This document shows positions 9,605 through 20,199 of a DNA stretch of 64,000 nucleotides, one piece after another; positions within the stretch are counted from its first letter, which is position 1; every line of letters begins with the position of its first letter. The translations under genes were made by a program, and so were the position numbers. The notes beneath the pieces are model-generated. The model searched no databases. It was not told the origin of the DNA and saw only the letters and a program-made list of their open reading frames with translations. The DNA comes from Sanghuangporus weigelae (lineage: Eukaryota; Basidiomycota; Agaricomycetes; Hymenochaetales; Hymenochaetaceae), in assembly GCA_033182465.1 (NCBI GenBank), contig CP137322.1:2170001-2234000 (forward strand), read 5' to 3'.

Positions 9605-12364
9605 CTATCGCACACGCTGGACCTCCGCTCCCCTCGTCCGTGCAAACATCGAAACGAGGTCCGTATCGCTGAACGAGCGCTGCGCCTCGCTCATGCTCGT
9701 CCCCACGCTTTCCCCCGCCTGGGTCTCACGTACAGGACTAGAGCGAAGCAACGACACCTGTGCCTCTGAGTCCTCGTACGACGGTAGCCCGCGGGACGAC
9801 TCCAGCGGTGGGACGGCGCTTCCCGACCCGTGCGACGCGGTGAAGTAGTCCGGAACGTTGCTCATGCTCAAACTCGTCGCGAGCACCTCGTTTGGCGTCC
9901 CAGGGGTCGCGGGCACCGCTCTGCCACCACCACTACTTTCCCTTCCTCCTCCCGAGCTCTGGACTAGAGCTTGCAAGTCACCCGTGCTAGCGCTCGTGAC
10001 CATCACTCCACTCCCGGGTTGATTGTGGGCAGATCGCTGCGCGTGCGCGTACGTATTTTGGAAGTGCTGGGCCAGGACGGCCGTGTGGCTGCTCGCGTGC
10101 CAGGGCGCAGCGAAGCTCGTCAGGCTCGTCAGCGGCTTCATCGTCACGCTGAACAGCCCGTGCGTCTGCCTGCTCGCCGCGTTCGACGCGTGCACGTGCG
10201 TCTCGTCCGCGCGCGCGGCAGAGGGAGCCGTAGCCGACGCGGCGAGCGCATGCTGTTGTGGGCTCTGATTAGCCCGCTCGGGGCTCGGTGCGCGCGAGTT
10301 CGCCCGACTGTGTAGACGTGGTCGACTGAAGGGGCTCCACCCGCCCCCGCCTGAAGACCCGTCGCGCTCGTGCTGACTACTCGGTCTCGTATTTGGTCGG
10401 CTCGACTCAGCAGAGGAAGAATCCGGCGGGGTCCCTCCAGCGCTTGAATGCGCATTCCTAATCGTCGTCTGAGCGAACGCGTTCTGCGTCTGGACGCGCG
10501 AAAGCGGCACACCAAATGCAAACGGAGAAGCAGATGCACCATCCTGTATAAAGCCTGGGAAATCACTCAGCGGATACGAAGCGCCTTCGTACAGGGGTGT
10601 GCTCGCCCCCGAACTACGCTGAGTAGCGAAGGCTGCTTCGGATCGGACTTCCACAGCGACTCGATCCCGCACATGCGAAGGATAACTAGGGAGCTGCGTT
10701 TCTTCCTCCCTCTCTGTCTGTGCCGCATCCTCTCCACCGAATAAAAGCCTCCTCGTCGCAAGCGTCGCAGTGCGCGCCTCCTCAAGAAGCGAATAATCGA
10801 GAATATGCACAGGGAGCGAGCATCGCAACTCAGATGTATGCCCGTCCAGATTCGCCAGCAAAACAGACCAGCGTATTCGATAAGACACAATGATCGGGTC
10901 GAGAGAATGCGAGGGTGTCAGTGAGGGTGGGAGGGGGACAATGATTGACGTGGTGATTTCCGACGAATCGCCGTCATCTACCTGTTCTTCGGGCTGGATA
11001 TTCGTAGTTTGGCCAGAAGAACTTCCAACTGCACCACCTCCGGAGCCTGCTGACCCGGACGAATCACGGGTACCGGATCTCGCTAGTGCGAGGCCTTCAA
11101 GCACAGGCGTCGAAGTTCCCGAAACGAACGCTGAAGTCCCACCCGTCGCGAACACAGGTGATGAAGTCCCTGAATGACTCGAAAGACCCGATACGCCCGT
11201 TTCCGGTCCACCTTGCTCGCCAAGCGTCTTCCGTAGCGCATTATGCAACCTCTTCCTCTGCTGTTCTTCCACGGACACGGCTTGGCCATTCACAATCTCA
11301 TGCTTCCTCGTCACGACATTCCGCGTCTTCTCAAGATGCCCTCCACGTGCGAGCGTCTTCGTCGTTTCACACAGATGCGTCGTGACAGTGAGCACGCGCA
11401 CGCCCTTCGCAAGAGGCGCAAATTTCAGCAGAGCCGTGAGTTCATCTCCCGCAGCCCACGCCTTGTGCGGGACCATCAGCGAGTACATCAGCTTCTCCGG
11501 CCACGTATTCTCAATCTCCAGCGTCTGCTGATACTCCAGCGACTCGGGCGCAAACGTCCGCAGTAACGTGATCGGAATGGACGCGGTCAGATTCGCGGCT
11601 AGCCCAGGACGGATAGCGGTTGCGCGGAGCTTGTAGGAAATAGAAGCTCCGCCATTGACGTATGTCGCCAGACTCGATGGAAGCGACCCGCCGAGGCGCA
11701 GCTCGAAAGGAAAGAGATGCCGACCGGCTTTGAGCGTATGACTGTGCTTCTTCTCGCCTTCAAGGAAAGTCCATTCGTGACTACACACGATATATTGGTT
11801 CGGGGAGCTGTTCAAAACATGACTACACCCGAAATGGAAAACAATTAATCTATCAGTACACACAAGAAAAAAGAAGCCAAACACGCACGGATCATGAGGG
11901 TTACTCGGCACACGCGCCTTTCCGCGGAAGACGAGCACGATCTGCTTTATCGATGTTGGCTCGGAAAGGTGCAGAACGACGTTGCCAGAGAGCAAAGTCG
12001 GCTCGACGTCCACACCCGTCCCACGGAGGTACAGCTGGTCACTCGAAACAGAGATATCCAGCGTCGGCGCATGCGGTTTCTCGCGCGGGCTGTGGGCCTC
12101 GCTCCGCACAGGCGGAGACGGATACACTGTCATCGGAGGCGTGGTGGTTGCTGCAGGATGCTCGCCAGGACTCGGCGTAGGTCCAGAGAGGGAATGAAGG
12201 GCGGCTTGTAAAGCTGAGACGAGGTGCTCCTCTTGTCCATGTGCGTGAGCAGTCGTGTTCCCACCGACGGTAGCACTACTGCCACTACTATTGCTGCCAC
12301 TTGGCGCGGTCGTGGGCAAGGACGAGCCCGCCGCGGGTGTCATTGTAAGGTTTGAACGAGGCAT
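9605..12364 (-). CDS. Arrestin-related trafficking adaptor (ART/Rod1-CreD type)
   Basis: Such proteins bind plasma-membrane transporters and recruit a Rsp5/HulA-type ubiquitin ligase for endocytosis. The model is 11889-12364 joined to 9605-11822, with one 66-nt intron, giving 897 residues. After a Ser/Thr-rich, disordered N-terminus comes an arrestin N-like domain (LDISVSSDQLYLRGTGVDV; SGNVVLHLSEPTSIKQIVLV; HTLKAGRHLFPFELRLG; ISYKLRATAIRPGL) and an arrestin C-like domain (ENTWPEKLMYSLMVPHKAW; GDELTALLKFAPLAKGVRV; IIVSYRIRWSVLL). The long C-terminal tail is Ser/Gly/Ala-rich. It carries LPSYPSH and GLPSYEDSE, which resemble PY motifs for WW-domain ligases but lack the first of the two prolines. 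The GC-rich low-complexity tail produces long false open frames on the opposite strand. The intron keeps frame if retained (see findings). Confidence 0.88.
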   Translation of the reverse strand: MPRSNLTMTPAAGSSLPTTAPSGSNSSGSSATVGGNTTAHAHGQEEHLVSALQAALHSLSGPTPSPGEHPAATTTPPMTVYPSPPVRSEAHSPREKPHAPTLDISVSSDQLYLRGTGVDVEPTLLSGNVVLHLSEPTSIKQIVLVFRGKARVPSNPHDPCVFGFFFLVCTDRLIVFHFGCSHVLNSSPNQYIVCSHEWTFLEGEKKHSHTLKAGRHLFPFELRLGGSLPSSLATYVNGGASISYKLRATAIRPGLAANLTASIPITLLRTFAPESLEYQQTLEIENTWPEKLMYSLMVPHKAWAAGDELTALLKFAPLAKGVRVLTVTTHLCETTKTLARGGHLEKTRNVVTRKHEIVNGQAVSVEEQQRKRLHNALRKTLGEQGGPETGVSGLSSHSGTSSPVFATGGTSAFVSGTSTPVLEGLALARSGTRDSSGSAGSGGGAVGSSSGQTTNIQPEEQVDDGDSSEITTSIIVPLPPSLTPSHSLDPIIVSYRIRWSVLLANLDGHTSELRCSLPVHILDYSLLEEARTATLATRRLLFGGEDAAQTEREEETQLPSYPSHVRDRVAVEVRSEAAFATQRSSGASTPLYEGASYPLSDFPGFIQDGASASPFAFGVPLSRVQTQNAFAQTTIRNAHSSAGGTPPDSSSAESSRPNTRPSSQHERDGSSGGGGWSPFSRPRLHSRANSRAPSPERANQSPQQHALAASATAPSAARADETHVHASNAASRQTHGLFSVTMKPLTSLTSFAAPWHASSHTAVLAQHFQNTYAHAQRSAHNQPGSGVMVTSASTGDLQALVQSSGGGRESSGGGRAVPATPGTPNEVLATSLSMSNVPDYFTASHGSGSAVPPLESSRGLPSYEDSEAQVSLLRSSPVRETQAGESVGTSMSEAQRSFSDTDLVSMFARTRGAEVQRVR

Positions 12365-13157
12365 GACAGGACGGAACCTTTATCGAAGGGGCGAAGTATT
12401 CAAGAGTTCTTTCCTTCTTCCGCGATGTTTGCCTGGAACAGCTGGATCGCCGAAAGACTGGAAAAATAGAGTCAAGGGTCGGGTCGAAGCCTGAGAATAG
12501 AGATAGAGAGCAATGTCTTGATCTCTAGTAACAAAGAGAGAAGAGACAAAAAACCCGGGTCGGGCGGCGGACCAGTGTTCGAAGGTGGCTGCGCTATGAG
12601 CTGGAGCTAGCGCTGTGCTGGTCCCAGTGTGCGTACCGTTAGTCAATGGGCACGCCGAGGTTCGTGGGTGGTATCAAAGTGCACAAAGGCACATCATAGC
12701 CAGTAGATACTAAGACAGACCTAGGAGGATAACAGCTGTGAGTGGCCATGCCATGAAGGGTATAAGTAATAGATGACGAGGATAGATAGACGGGAGACGG
12801 AACAAAGCCACACACAAGCACCAAGCACCCCCGGCTATCCCGACCCGGTTGCCGGTACGCGGATCAACTCTCTCTAGGGACATAATCATGAATCTTTTTG
12901 TCTACCTGACTGATTCTCGATCATCCAGAAAAGAAGTCGTGATTACATTCTCCCGCATCTCCCGCTCCACCAAAACCGGCCTTCTCGCACTTCCATCCAT
13001 CTATACCATACACGCGTACGTGTCGAAGTCGAAGCTCACTTTCATTAGAATCAACTTCGGCAGGGTGTTGCCAACATGAATGCCACGTTCACAGTAAAAT
13101 CCAAACAAGGAACAGATTACACACACTCTCTCTATATCTTTCTTAAGTTTCGCCCCT
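12365..13157. other. Arrestin-like gene upstream region and lyase 3' flank
   Basis: The stretch separates the arrestin-like start codon from the stop codon of the lyase, both on the minus strand. I see no supported gene. It should contain the arrestin-like promoter and 5' UTR and the lyase 3' UTR. Confidence 0.5.
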
Positions 13158-16100
13158 CTAAGCTTTGTACAGCGCATCCAGGAAGGCTGTTACCATCTTC
13201 TCGACCATCGCTGGTCCGACAGCACTCGAGTTCCCCAGGCCTGTCACGGCGTCAGTCACGTCAGTCGACCATAGTTCATCATCCCGTCGTCCAGTAGCGT
13301 TTTGTTTTGTTTTTGGAAGGGATCAGGATCAGGAGCACCACGTCAAACAAAAGTGTTCGGCGTCGGTGGCAGTGGCGAATAACAATTAGTCAACCCATAT
13401 CCAGGCCGATCCAGACCCCGGCCCGTGCACAGCCAACACCAGCCAGCGCCAATCCACATATGCCGGCACCAGGCCGATCAATCCGTCCATAGCGAGATAA
13501 GAAGAAAAATTATTATGACGATACGATAACGATACGACACGACATGAGTCGAATCAGGGCAGGGTCGGACGAGATGAGAAGAGAGAAGGCGGGACGAGGG
13601 ATGAACATGAAACCGGTCCCCGGGTTAAATCGCATTACCCAGGCGAAACACGGAAGAAAACATCAGCCCCCCCCAATGGTCATAGACGATGCACGCGCGA
13701 AGTTGCAAGGTAATCAGCCAACAACGAAAATGAACGTGGTAGGATAGAAAAGAAGAAAAAAAAGTCAGTTACCAGAAGACAAATAGAATCCGAGACACGT
13801 ACCGTACAACGCAACCATATTCCCTTCCTTCCCCTTCTCCTCCTTCGCGGAAGAACTCGTACTACTCGAGAGGACCTTCACCTCGCGCACGCAATCCTTC
13901 AAATCCGCGATGAACTGGTCCACAACCGGTACAGTCAGCCTCTGTTCGAGAAAAAAAAATTAGCATTAGAGTTTTTATTTCATGATGAAATGTTTATGTT
14001 GTGGAGAGATAAGGAAAAAAGAAAATGAGACAAATCGAACAACGTCACTCTTGCACAACGCTGAGTCATCTCCGCGACAAAATAGAAACCCCAATAAAAA
14101 GAAGACCAAAAAATAGGAAGAAAGTAAACGCCGATGCCGAGCTAGGAACGAGTGGCCTTTTGCCATCTGGCCACTTGGAAATAGAGAACAAGAAAAATTG
14201 AAAGCCTCCGCTCTTCTGCCCGACCGAGACCGTTCTTCCGAACTCGCAGAAGCGGTGAACTCAAGCAAAAACAATCCGAATCGAGATGAATACCTCGATC
14301 GATGAGCTGAAGACGCCCCACCAGCCCAGATACGTGCCCGGGCCAGACATCAATCGCTAAAAATAAGAGAAGAAGAAGAAAAAAACCAAAACCTCGGCGA
14401 ATCCGAGTCGTCCATCCATCTATCTTTCCGGCTGATCTTTCCGTCAGCCTGAAGGACGTTAGTTAGGATCGCAGTACTGATTTAGCCACCATTAAAATAA
14501 CAAACGTGGCTGGTTCAACACGCCATGGCAAAACTGCTGGGCCATCTCGAGACAGCTGTATGTACGCCGTTACGCTACCCATCCGGATTCCGGTTCCTCG
14601 GGACCGAATCTGACTCCGAAGGATAGGCTGCTGCTGCGTAGTTAACAGCACACAACCTACCGCAAAGCGCTCTCCACGTTTGAACGCATTATAGATCCGT
14701 AAATCGGAAGTGAAGTTAGGGGTAACTTCATAAGCAGCGATGCAGCAACCACCAGCGAGGAACACTGAACAGAGAAGATGCCAAAAGAAAAACGTCAAAC
14801 GGAAAAGGAGAAGGGGAAGTAGAAAGAAAAGGAAAAAAGGAAGTCGCAAAGCTCAACATCTCGAAGTCAGGAGGGAAGGGAGATGGATGAAGCTCCGAGT
14901 CCACCGATGAGCGCACGAACACATCACAACGAGGGGACGGAACAGATATAGCCATAATCACAGACAAGCACGCCACGTCCGCGCTCGTGCTGCACGGATC
15001 AGCGAAGCACGGGACGCGAGAGCCCTGAGAACAGGGTACGGGTACGGAAACGGGTACGGGGAATCGAAGAAAAGAAGCTTAAGAAACGAGAATCCGACGA
15101 AAGACACCTGGCGTTAAACACTAAAACCAGGAGCAGCGGCGTCTGCGTTAAGCTTCTGGATTAAATCGTTAACCCACTTTCCCAGGCTTAGAACCGCACA
15201 TCAGAATCGAAGCGAAGTCTGAGTGTTGTCGATGCTTTGGTAGAGAGAACATGTGCTCATGGCTGACTTTCGTCCCCCCGCTGATCGCCGCAGCATTGAG
15301 CACACGCCACAGAGAAAGGAAGGAGAAGAACAAGAAAAGCAAACATATGAACAGACAAAAAGGCATACTCAAAGAGAAACTAAAATAAGGTAAAAGGATA
15401 AAAACATCACACGCACCGTGACTGCGATATGTACCGCCGCAGGCTTCTGCAGTCCATTCAGGTGCCATCCACATTCGCTCATCTTGTCGCCAACAGCGAG
15501 GATGTTCAATCCGCCCTTATCCCGCGCGGCGAACGCCACGCAGCTCGCCGGCGGGTTCCCGAGCACGTACAGCTCCGGTATCTCTTCCCGGATCGCGCGC
15601 ACGATCTTCTGCGCGGCACCTACGATACTCTTGCATGATTCTAGGTACCCGCTATAGATAGGTAGGATTATGGTTAGACGCTGTAAATGATATGAATAGG
15701 ATTACTCCGAAGAACGAACGTACTCTTGGCCCATGAACTGCATCGCGGCCCATGTACCCGCGATCAAAGCACCCGGACTACGTGGAACAGAAGACACGTC
15801 AAGATTCAGCAGCAGAATCAGAATCAGAAGTACTCGGAGCTACGTACCGGGAACCAGCCATGCTCGGACTACCATACAGGCCACCTAAGCAGAAGTTAAA
15901 AATAGACTCGTCAGAGCACTGTTTAGAAACGGTCCAGAATGGGAAATCGGTGGTTATCTAGCATGGAGTTACCAGCTCTTGGAAGGACATCAGGGGTGGA
16001 AAGGTTAAAAGCACGAAGGGAGGAACAATGAACAACGAAGAAATGGAATGGTGAACGAAGAGGGAAGGAAAAGTCCAGACCTGGCCAGCCCGTTGTGATA

Positions 16101-17974
16101 TAGTACTGATACCGACGAAATTCGGCATTACGATACATAATAACTGACGAGCCCTATAATCGAACAATGGTCCCACCACAAAATGAGGGAGCGTCAAGGC
16201 GTTAGTTCTTTGCTTCCAAGATATCGCATGACCTGAGTCGGTACCGCGTACCTTTGGTGCGAATCCGTACTATGTACACACCCCAAAATGCAGACAAAAG
16301 GCATCCAAATCAGTCCAGTTCGGATAGAGAAACGAAATAACATTTCCTTTTACCTTGTGCGTGTCGCAGCTGATACTCGTCACACCCTCAAGTCGGAAGT
16401 CAAATACGTCGCATGGGTATCCCGCGCGGTCCAGGAACGGCATGATAAAGCTCCCAAGACAGCAGTCGACATGCAACCCAATGTTGTACCGCTTCGCAAG
16501 CTTTGATAGTGCAGGGATGTCGTCCATATTGCCATCAGGGAAGTTGATAGCAGAACCGACAATCTTGGGCAAAAGAATAACTGTAAGCAATGCTTGTAGA
16601 GATAGGGGCTGAAATGGGAGGTACCATGATAGTGTTGGAATTTCTGATTGGAAGTCATCATCGTGTGCTTAAGTGTAAACTGCCTGTTCAGAGAAGATGG
16701 CTCTTACATTGCTCGTCTCATCCTTGATACATTGACTTTGCGCGTCTCCGGGTCAACTGGGATGCTGTGGAATTTAATCTTCAAGTAGGCAGCAGCCTTG
16801 TCGAACGCCGCATGTGCTGAAATCGGTACCACCCTTTTCAATTTCAAGTGAGCTATCACGGGAACAGGTATAGGGATAGACGTGAACACACATCTCAGGC
16901 TCTGTGATCCCCTTTACAGCTCGTGCCCAATCGCGGTGCGTCTTGACTGCCATGATGATACTCTCTGTCCCACCACTCGTCGTCGTCCCCGCGCCGGTAG
17001 GGTTGTTGTACATGCGGAGACACATCGCAACGATTTCTGCTTCCATCTTCCGCACGGCGGGGAAGGCATCAGGGTGTAGCGGATTCGAGACGCAGTATTT
17101 CTGGAAGGCGTCTACGATCACTTGCTGCATGTCTTCACCGCCGTCTGACAAACAACGAAGTTAGTTGGTTTGTCAACCATGAAAACAACAACGACGATGT
17201 CAAGTGAAAATTCCACAGATCATAAAGAAGCAAAATGTAATCTGTGTCGCCCCAAATATGCAATTCGGAAGACAGATGCATTTCCTTCACAAGTAAACCT
17301 TGTTAGATATTTACTGATACATCTTAGCTCACAAATACACTACGCACCGTGAAAGTCGACCAGGGCATTCGACGAGAACCGTCGAGTTCGGCAGCTTACA
17401 CAGCGTGCATTACGAACATCCACGGATCGCAACGGTTACAGAGCACACACGCCCCCCTACGTACACTGCTCGCTTAACCAAAAGTAAATTTGGTACTCAC
17501 GATAAACAGCGCCAGACATGCGCCCGCCCTTCCAATTAGTATGCTTTACAGCCTCGCTGTCCATCTTATCCATTTCTTGCAATATCCATTCTGAAGAGCG
17601 ACCCTCTGCGGGCAAAGAAAGATGTCGCACAACATCAGGCCCTTTGGGTACGAGTGAGTTCTCTATTTTCAATGCCGCTTCTCCTAACTGCGAGTCGACC
17701 TTCTGCTTCGCGGCGGGTAGACGGAGTGCGAGTAGAATAACGCGCTGTAACATGAGTAGTCAGAACTACAAGCCTGGCTGAAAAAGACACGCTCAATATT
17801 GCTCACCTGGCATAACCACGTCCAGAAATCTGAGAACGTTTGCCTGAAACCCCTAGCACGGAGATGTCTCTGCGCCTTCAGAGCCCGAGTGAACACAACG
17901 TATAGAAATAGGAGCGTCTTGACAGTCTCGAAACCGCTGAGAGCTCGCACTCGTACTCGTATTGTTGCTAGCAT
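13158..17974 (-). CDS. DPL1: Sphingosine-1-phosphate lyase (dihydrosphingosine phosphate lyase)
   Basis: This PLP enzyme of the ER membrane splits long-chain base phosphates to ethanolamine phosphate and a fatty aldehyde, the exit step of sphingolipid breakdown. The N-terminus ([12 protein letters not shown]) is followed by a hydrophobic segment ([14 protein letters not shown]) suited to the ER anchor. Family blocks follow in order: [84 protein letters not shown] with the PLP lysine (codon 16354-16356), [92 protein letters not shown] and [15 protein letters not shown]. The gene has more than ten exons, including an 18-nt exon (16252-16269). Two introns are very long for this window: 13942-15416 (1475 nt) and 13241-13802 (562 nt). 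Confidence 0.93.
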
Positions 17975-19094
17975 CGTCGGCGTGTTATCTGCTAATAGTG
18001 AAGAAGAACGGTGAGAGAGAAAAAGATACGAACAGAAGGAGAAGAATATTCATCATGTGCATGACACGGTCAGAATACATCCGCCGGCATACCGAGTAAG
18101 CGTATCCGGTCCGCGATCAGCGTTTGATCGTCGATCTCGTATCCTTTATGCATGCAGAGCTTATTATGCAGAGTTGCTCTACCCTTGAAGTTGATGCTAT
18201 ATAATAATATATGTCTCGTCTCCTCCACTTTCGACTGGAATGTATGCCCTGCGCTCGGATGCAGCGATATGAGATAAATCTCTCTCTCATCGGAAACGTG
18301 CGTATAGCAAGACACCGTCACATCACCCCGTTCAGATCCGGTCAGACTCTTTGATATTTGCAAATCTTTGCCGAAATGAAATCTAGAATTGGTCTGACAC
18401 GTCCGCAGGACACTCAGATGGTCTGATTCGAGCAAATCAATTAATTGGAGAGAACTAAGTAGCCCAGACGTTCACCGCCCCTAAGCCAATGAACCCACTA
18501 GCGTGAAGCCAGAGTAGTTTTCATGTTACACAACGAATGATTAAGTTGATAGGGTATCAAAATGAACGCAGCGGACAGGGTTGTGGCCTAGGTTCCTGAA
18601 GAAGCGTAGATTCTGATACTAGACTTGTGAAAGGTGAGCCCAGTCATTTGCGCGTCAGACTTGATTGATAGAAGCACCAAAAAATCGATAGTCCCGAGTT
18701 TACAAGCCGAGGATTTGGTCTTCCGAATCTCTTCTATGGCCTGATCTCTGGCCTGCAAGTGTCTCCATGCCAAAACCATCGGCCTGTCTCTGCGGTCATT
18801 GATTTGCAAGATTGCGTCTCTGCGCAAGGTCCATTTCGAGCAGTATTTTGCGGATCACATACTTTGGTCAGAGGGAACAGTGTCAGTCATGCTCGGAAAA
18901 ACGTTCCGAGATAACCGAAAATGACATTTCAGCACCGAATTAGAGATCTTTCAACATGTTAGGATGGCAATATAAGACATGCAACGGCACGCCGCTTACC
19001 TCTAAAGAACTGATAGGCGTATATGTAAGTAATATACTTCTACAAGAAAGCGTAGTAAGTCGTTTTATTTCTACGCGTCAACACGAGGCTGTAC
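17975..19094. other. Lyase upstream region with unassigned open frames
   Basis: Two minus-strand open frames (18070-18435 and 18588-18827) lie here. Neither begins with ATG in its frame, so if they are coding they must be exons of a larger gene; I could not join them convincingly. The second contains a charged helix (LQARDQAIEEIRK). No domain is recognised. The right side of the stretch may hold the 3' UTR of the F-box-like gene. Confidence 0.3.
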
Positions 19095-20036
19095 CTAACT
19101 GTCCGTCGTCCACGATCGCTCTATTTCCTGCAGTGCGTTCTGTATCAAAGTCTGCCAAACGGCTCCGGATAACGCTGAACACGGCAAAGTACTCTCATAA
19201 AAGTCCTGGTTCGGAAGTGGTTTCATCTCGAAGGAGACTTGTGGGATATCCTCCATCAGCTTCCGCAGATCGTCCCACAAAATCCGGAATCTTGGATACG
19301 AAAAGTTGGTCTTGATTATGACCTTGCGTAAACGCGGGAGGCGATCAAGCATCTCGCGCAACAGCTCTTCCTTCAGGTAGAGGAAGAATAAAGCTGCTTC
19401 GGAGAAGAAGGTGTACTTGAAAAGTTCGGTTTCGGGTGAAGGGTATGTGAGCTCGATGCATAGATGTTCCAGCGAGAGGAGTCGATCGAGCTGGAGACTG
19501 AGCAAGTGGTCATATAGAACGGAGTCGTTTATGTCTCCAGGTCCAAGAATATGGAGGTGGGTGAGATGTTCCCATTGGATAGGCGGGTGCTCCTTGTAGA
19601 TCACGACGTCGAGTAAAGATGGGGAGCAGATGCTTAGCCGAGTTAGACGGGCAGACGCACTTCCTTCTTTCTGAGAGGAGGAGAAGGGAGCCATCTGTCC
19701 GTCAAATGCGAAATGAACCAAGTTAGGACACCGCTTTGGAATGTCGCTGAGATGCTGTGTGGCAGAAAGATCTGTACAGAGCAGCCAGAGTGTTCTCACG
19801 TGGCGGGCTGCGCAACAGAAGGCATACTCGCCGCGCAGCACCGCAGCGAAAGAAAGTACGTGATTTCTCGACTTAAGAACGATCCTTGAGTATATTCGGG
19901 GCTCGATCCATGCCTTGACGTCTCTCGAAACCGTCAAGAAACGAAGGACGTCGTTCCTCTCCGCCTGGAACGTGAATGTTTCTATGATGAGTCGAACAAT
20001 ATCCTTGGGGAGATCAAAAATCGTATTCTCGTCCAT
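19095..20036 (-). CDS. F-box-like protein with leucine-rich remainder
   Basis: The reading from the ATG at 20036 gives 313 residues in a single exon. It opens with IFDLPKDIVRLIIETF, the usual look of a fungal F-box-like helix pair, followed by FLTVSRDVKAWIEPRIYSRI, the typical second half. The rest is rich in leucines with regular segments such as LTHLHILGPGDI and LLSLEHLCIEL, as in fungal F-box proteins whose repeats choose substrates for SCF ubiquitin ligases. An in-frame upstream ATG at 20189 would add 51 residues and leave only 10 bases to the Bet5 start; I prefer 20036 because the F-box begins right after it. A decayed relative lies at 7841-8070. Substrate unknown. Confidence 0.7.
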   Translation of the reverse strand: MDENTIFDLPKDIVRLIIETFTFQAERNDVLRFLTVSRDVKAWIEPRIYSRIVLKSRNHVLSFAAVLRGEYAFCCAARHVRTLWLLCTDLSATQHLSDIPKRCPNLVHFAFDGQMAPFSSSQKEGSASARLTRLSICSPSLLDVVIYKEHPPIQWEHLTHLHILGPGDINDSVLYDHLLSLQLDRLLSLEHLCIELTYPSPETELFKYTFFSEAALFFLYLKEELLREMLDRLPRLRKVIIKTNFSYPRFRILWDDLRKLMEDIPQVSFEMKPLPNQDFYESTLPCSALSGAVWQTLIQNALQEIERSWTTDS

Positions 20037-20199
20037 GGTAAAACTGCTTTGTGAGAAGTAGGATGTCGAATAGCCTGCGTAATTTGAGGGAAGCGTAGAT
20101 GATGGTGGCGTAAGGCAACTTGCGGATTGACGCGTCGCGTCTTCGTGTCGATCCCGTGACTGCATCATCCCCATCCTGTCCTTCATCATCTCAGCCCAA
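20037..20199. promoter_or_regulatory. Short divergent promoter, F-box-like gene and Bet5
   Basis: The two start codons face away from each other across 163 bases, or 10 if the upstream ATG of the F-box-like frame is used. Both promoters must therefore overlap. No TATA box is obvious. Confidence 0.55.

Noticed and set aside
9971-11566. Many plus-strand open frames across the arrestin-like gene
   Set aside because: They are antisense to a confident coding region whose GC-rich, Ser/Ala/Gly-rich composition opens other frames. Their translations are Arg- and Leu-rich without domains.
18070-18827. A minus-strand gene built from frames 18070-18435 and 18588-18827
   Set aside because: Neither frame has an ATG at its start, no convincing splice join was found and no domain is recognised; left as unassigned.
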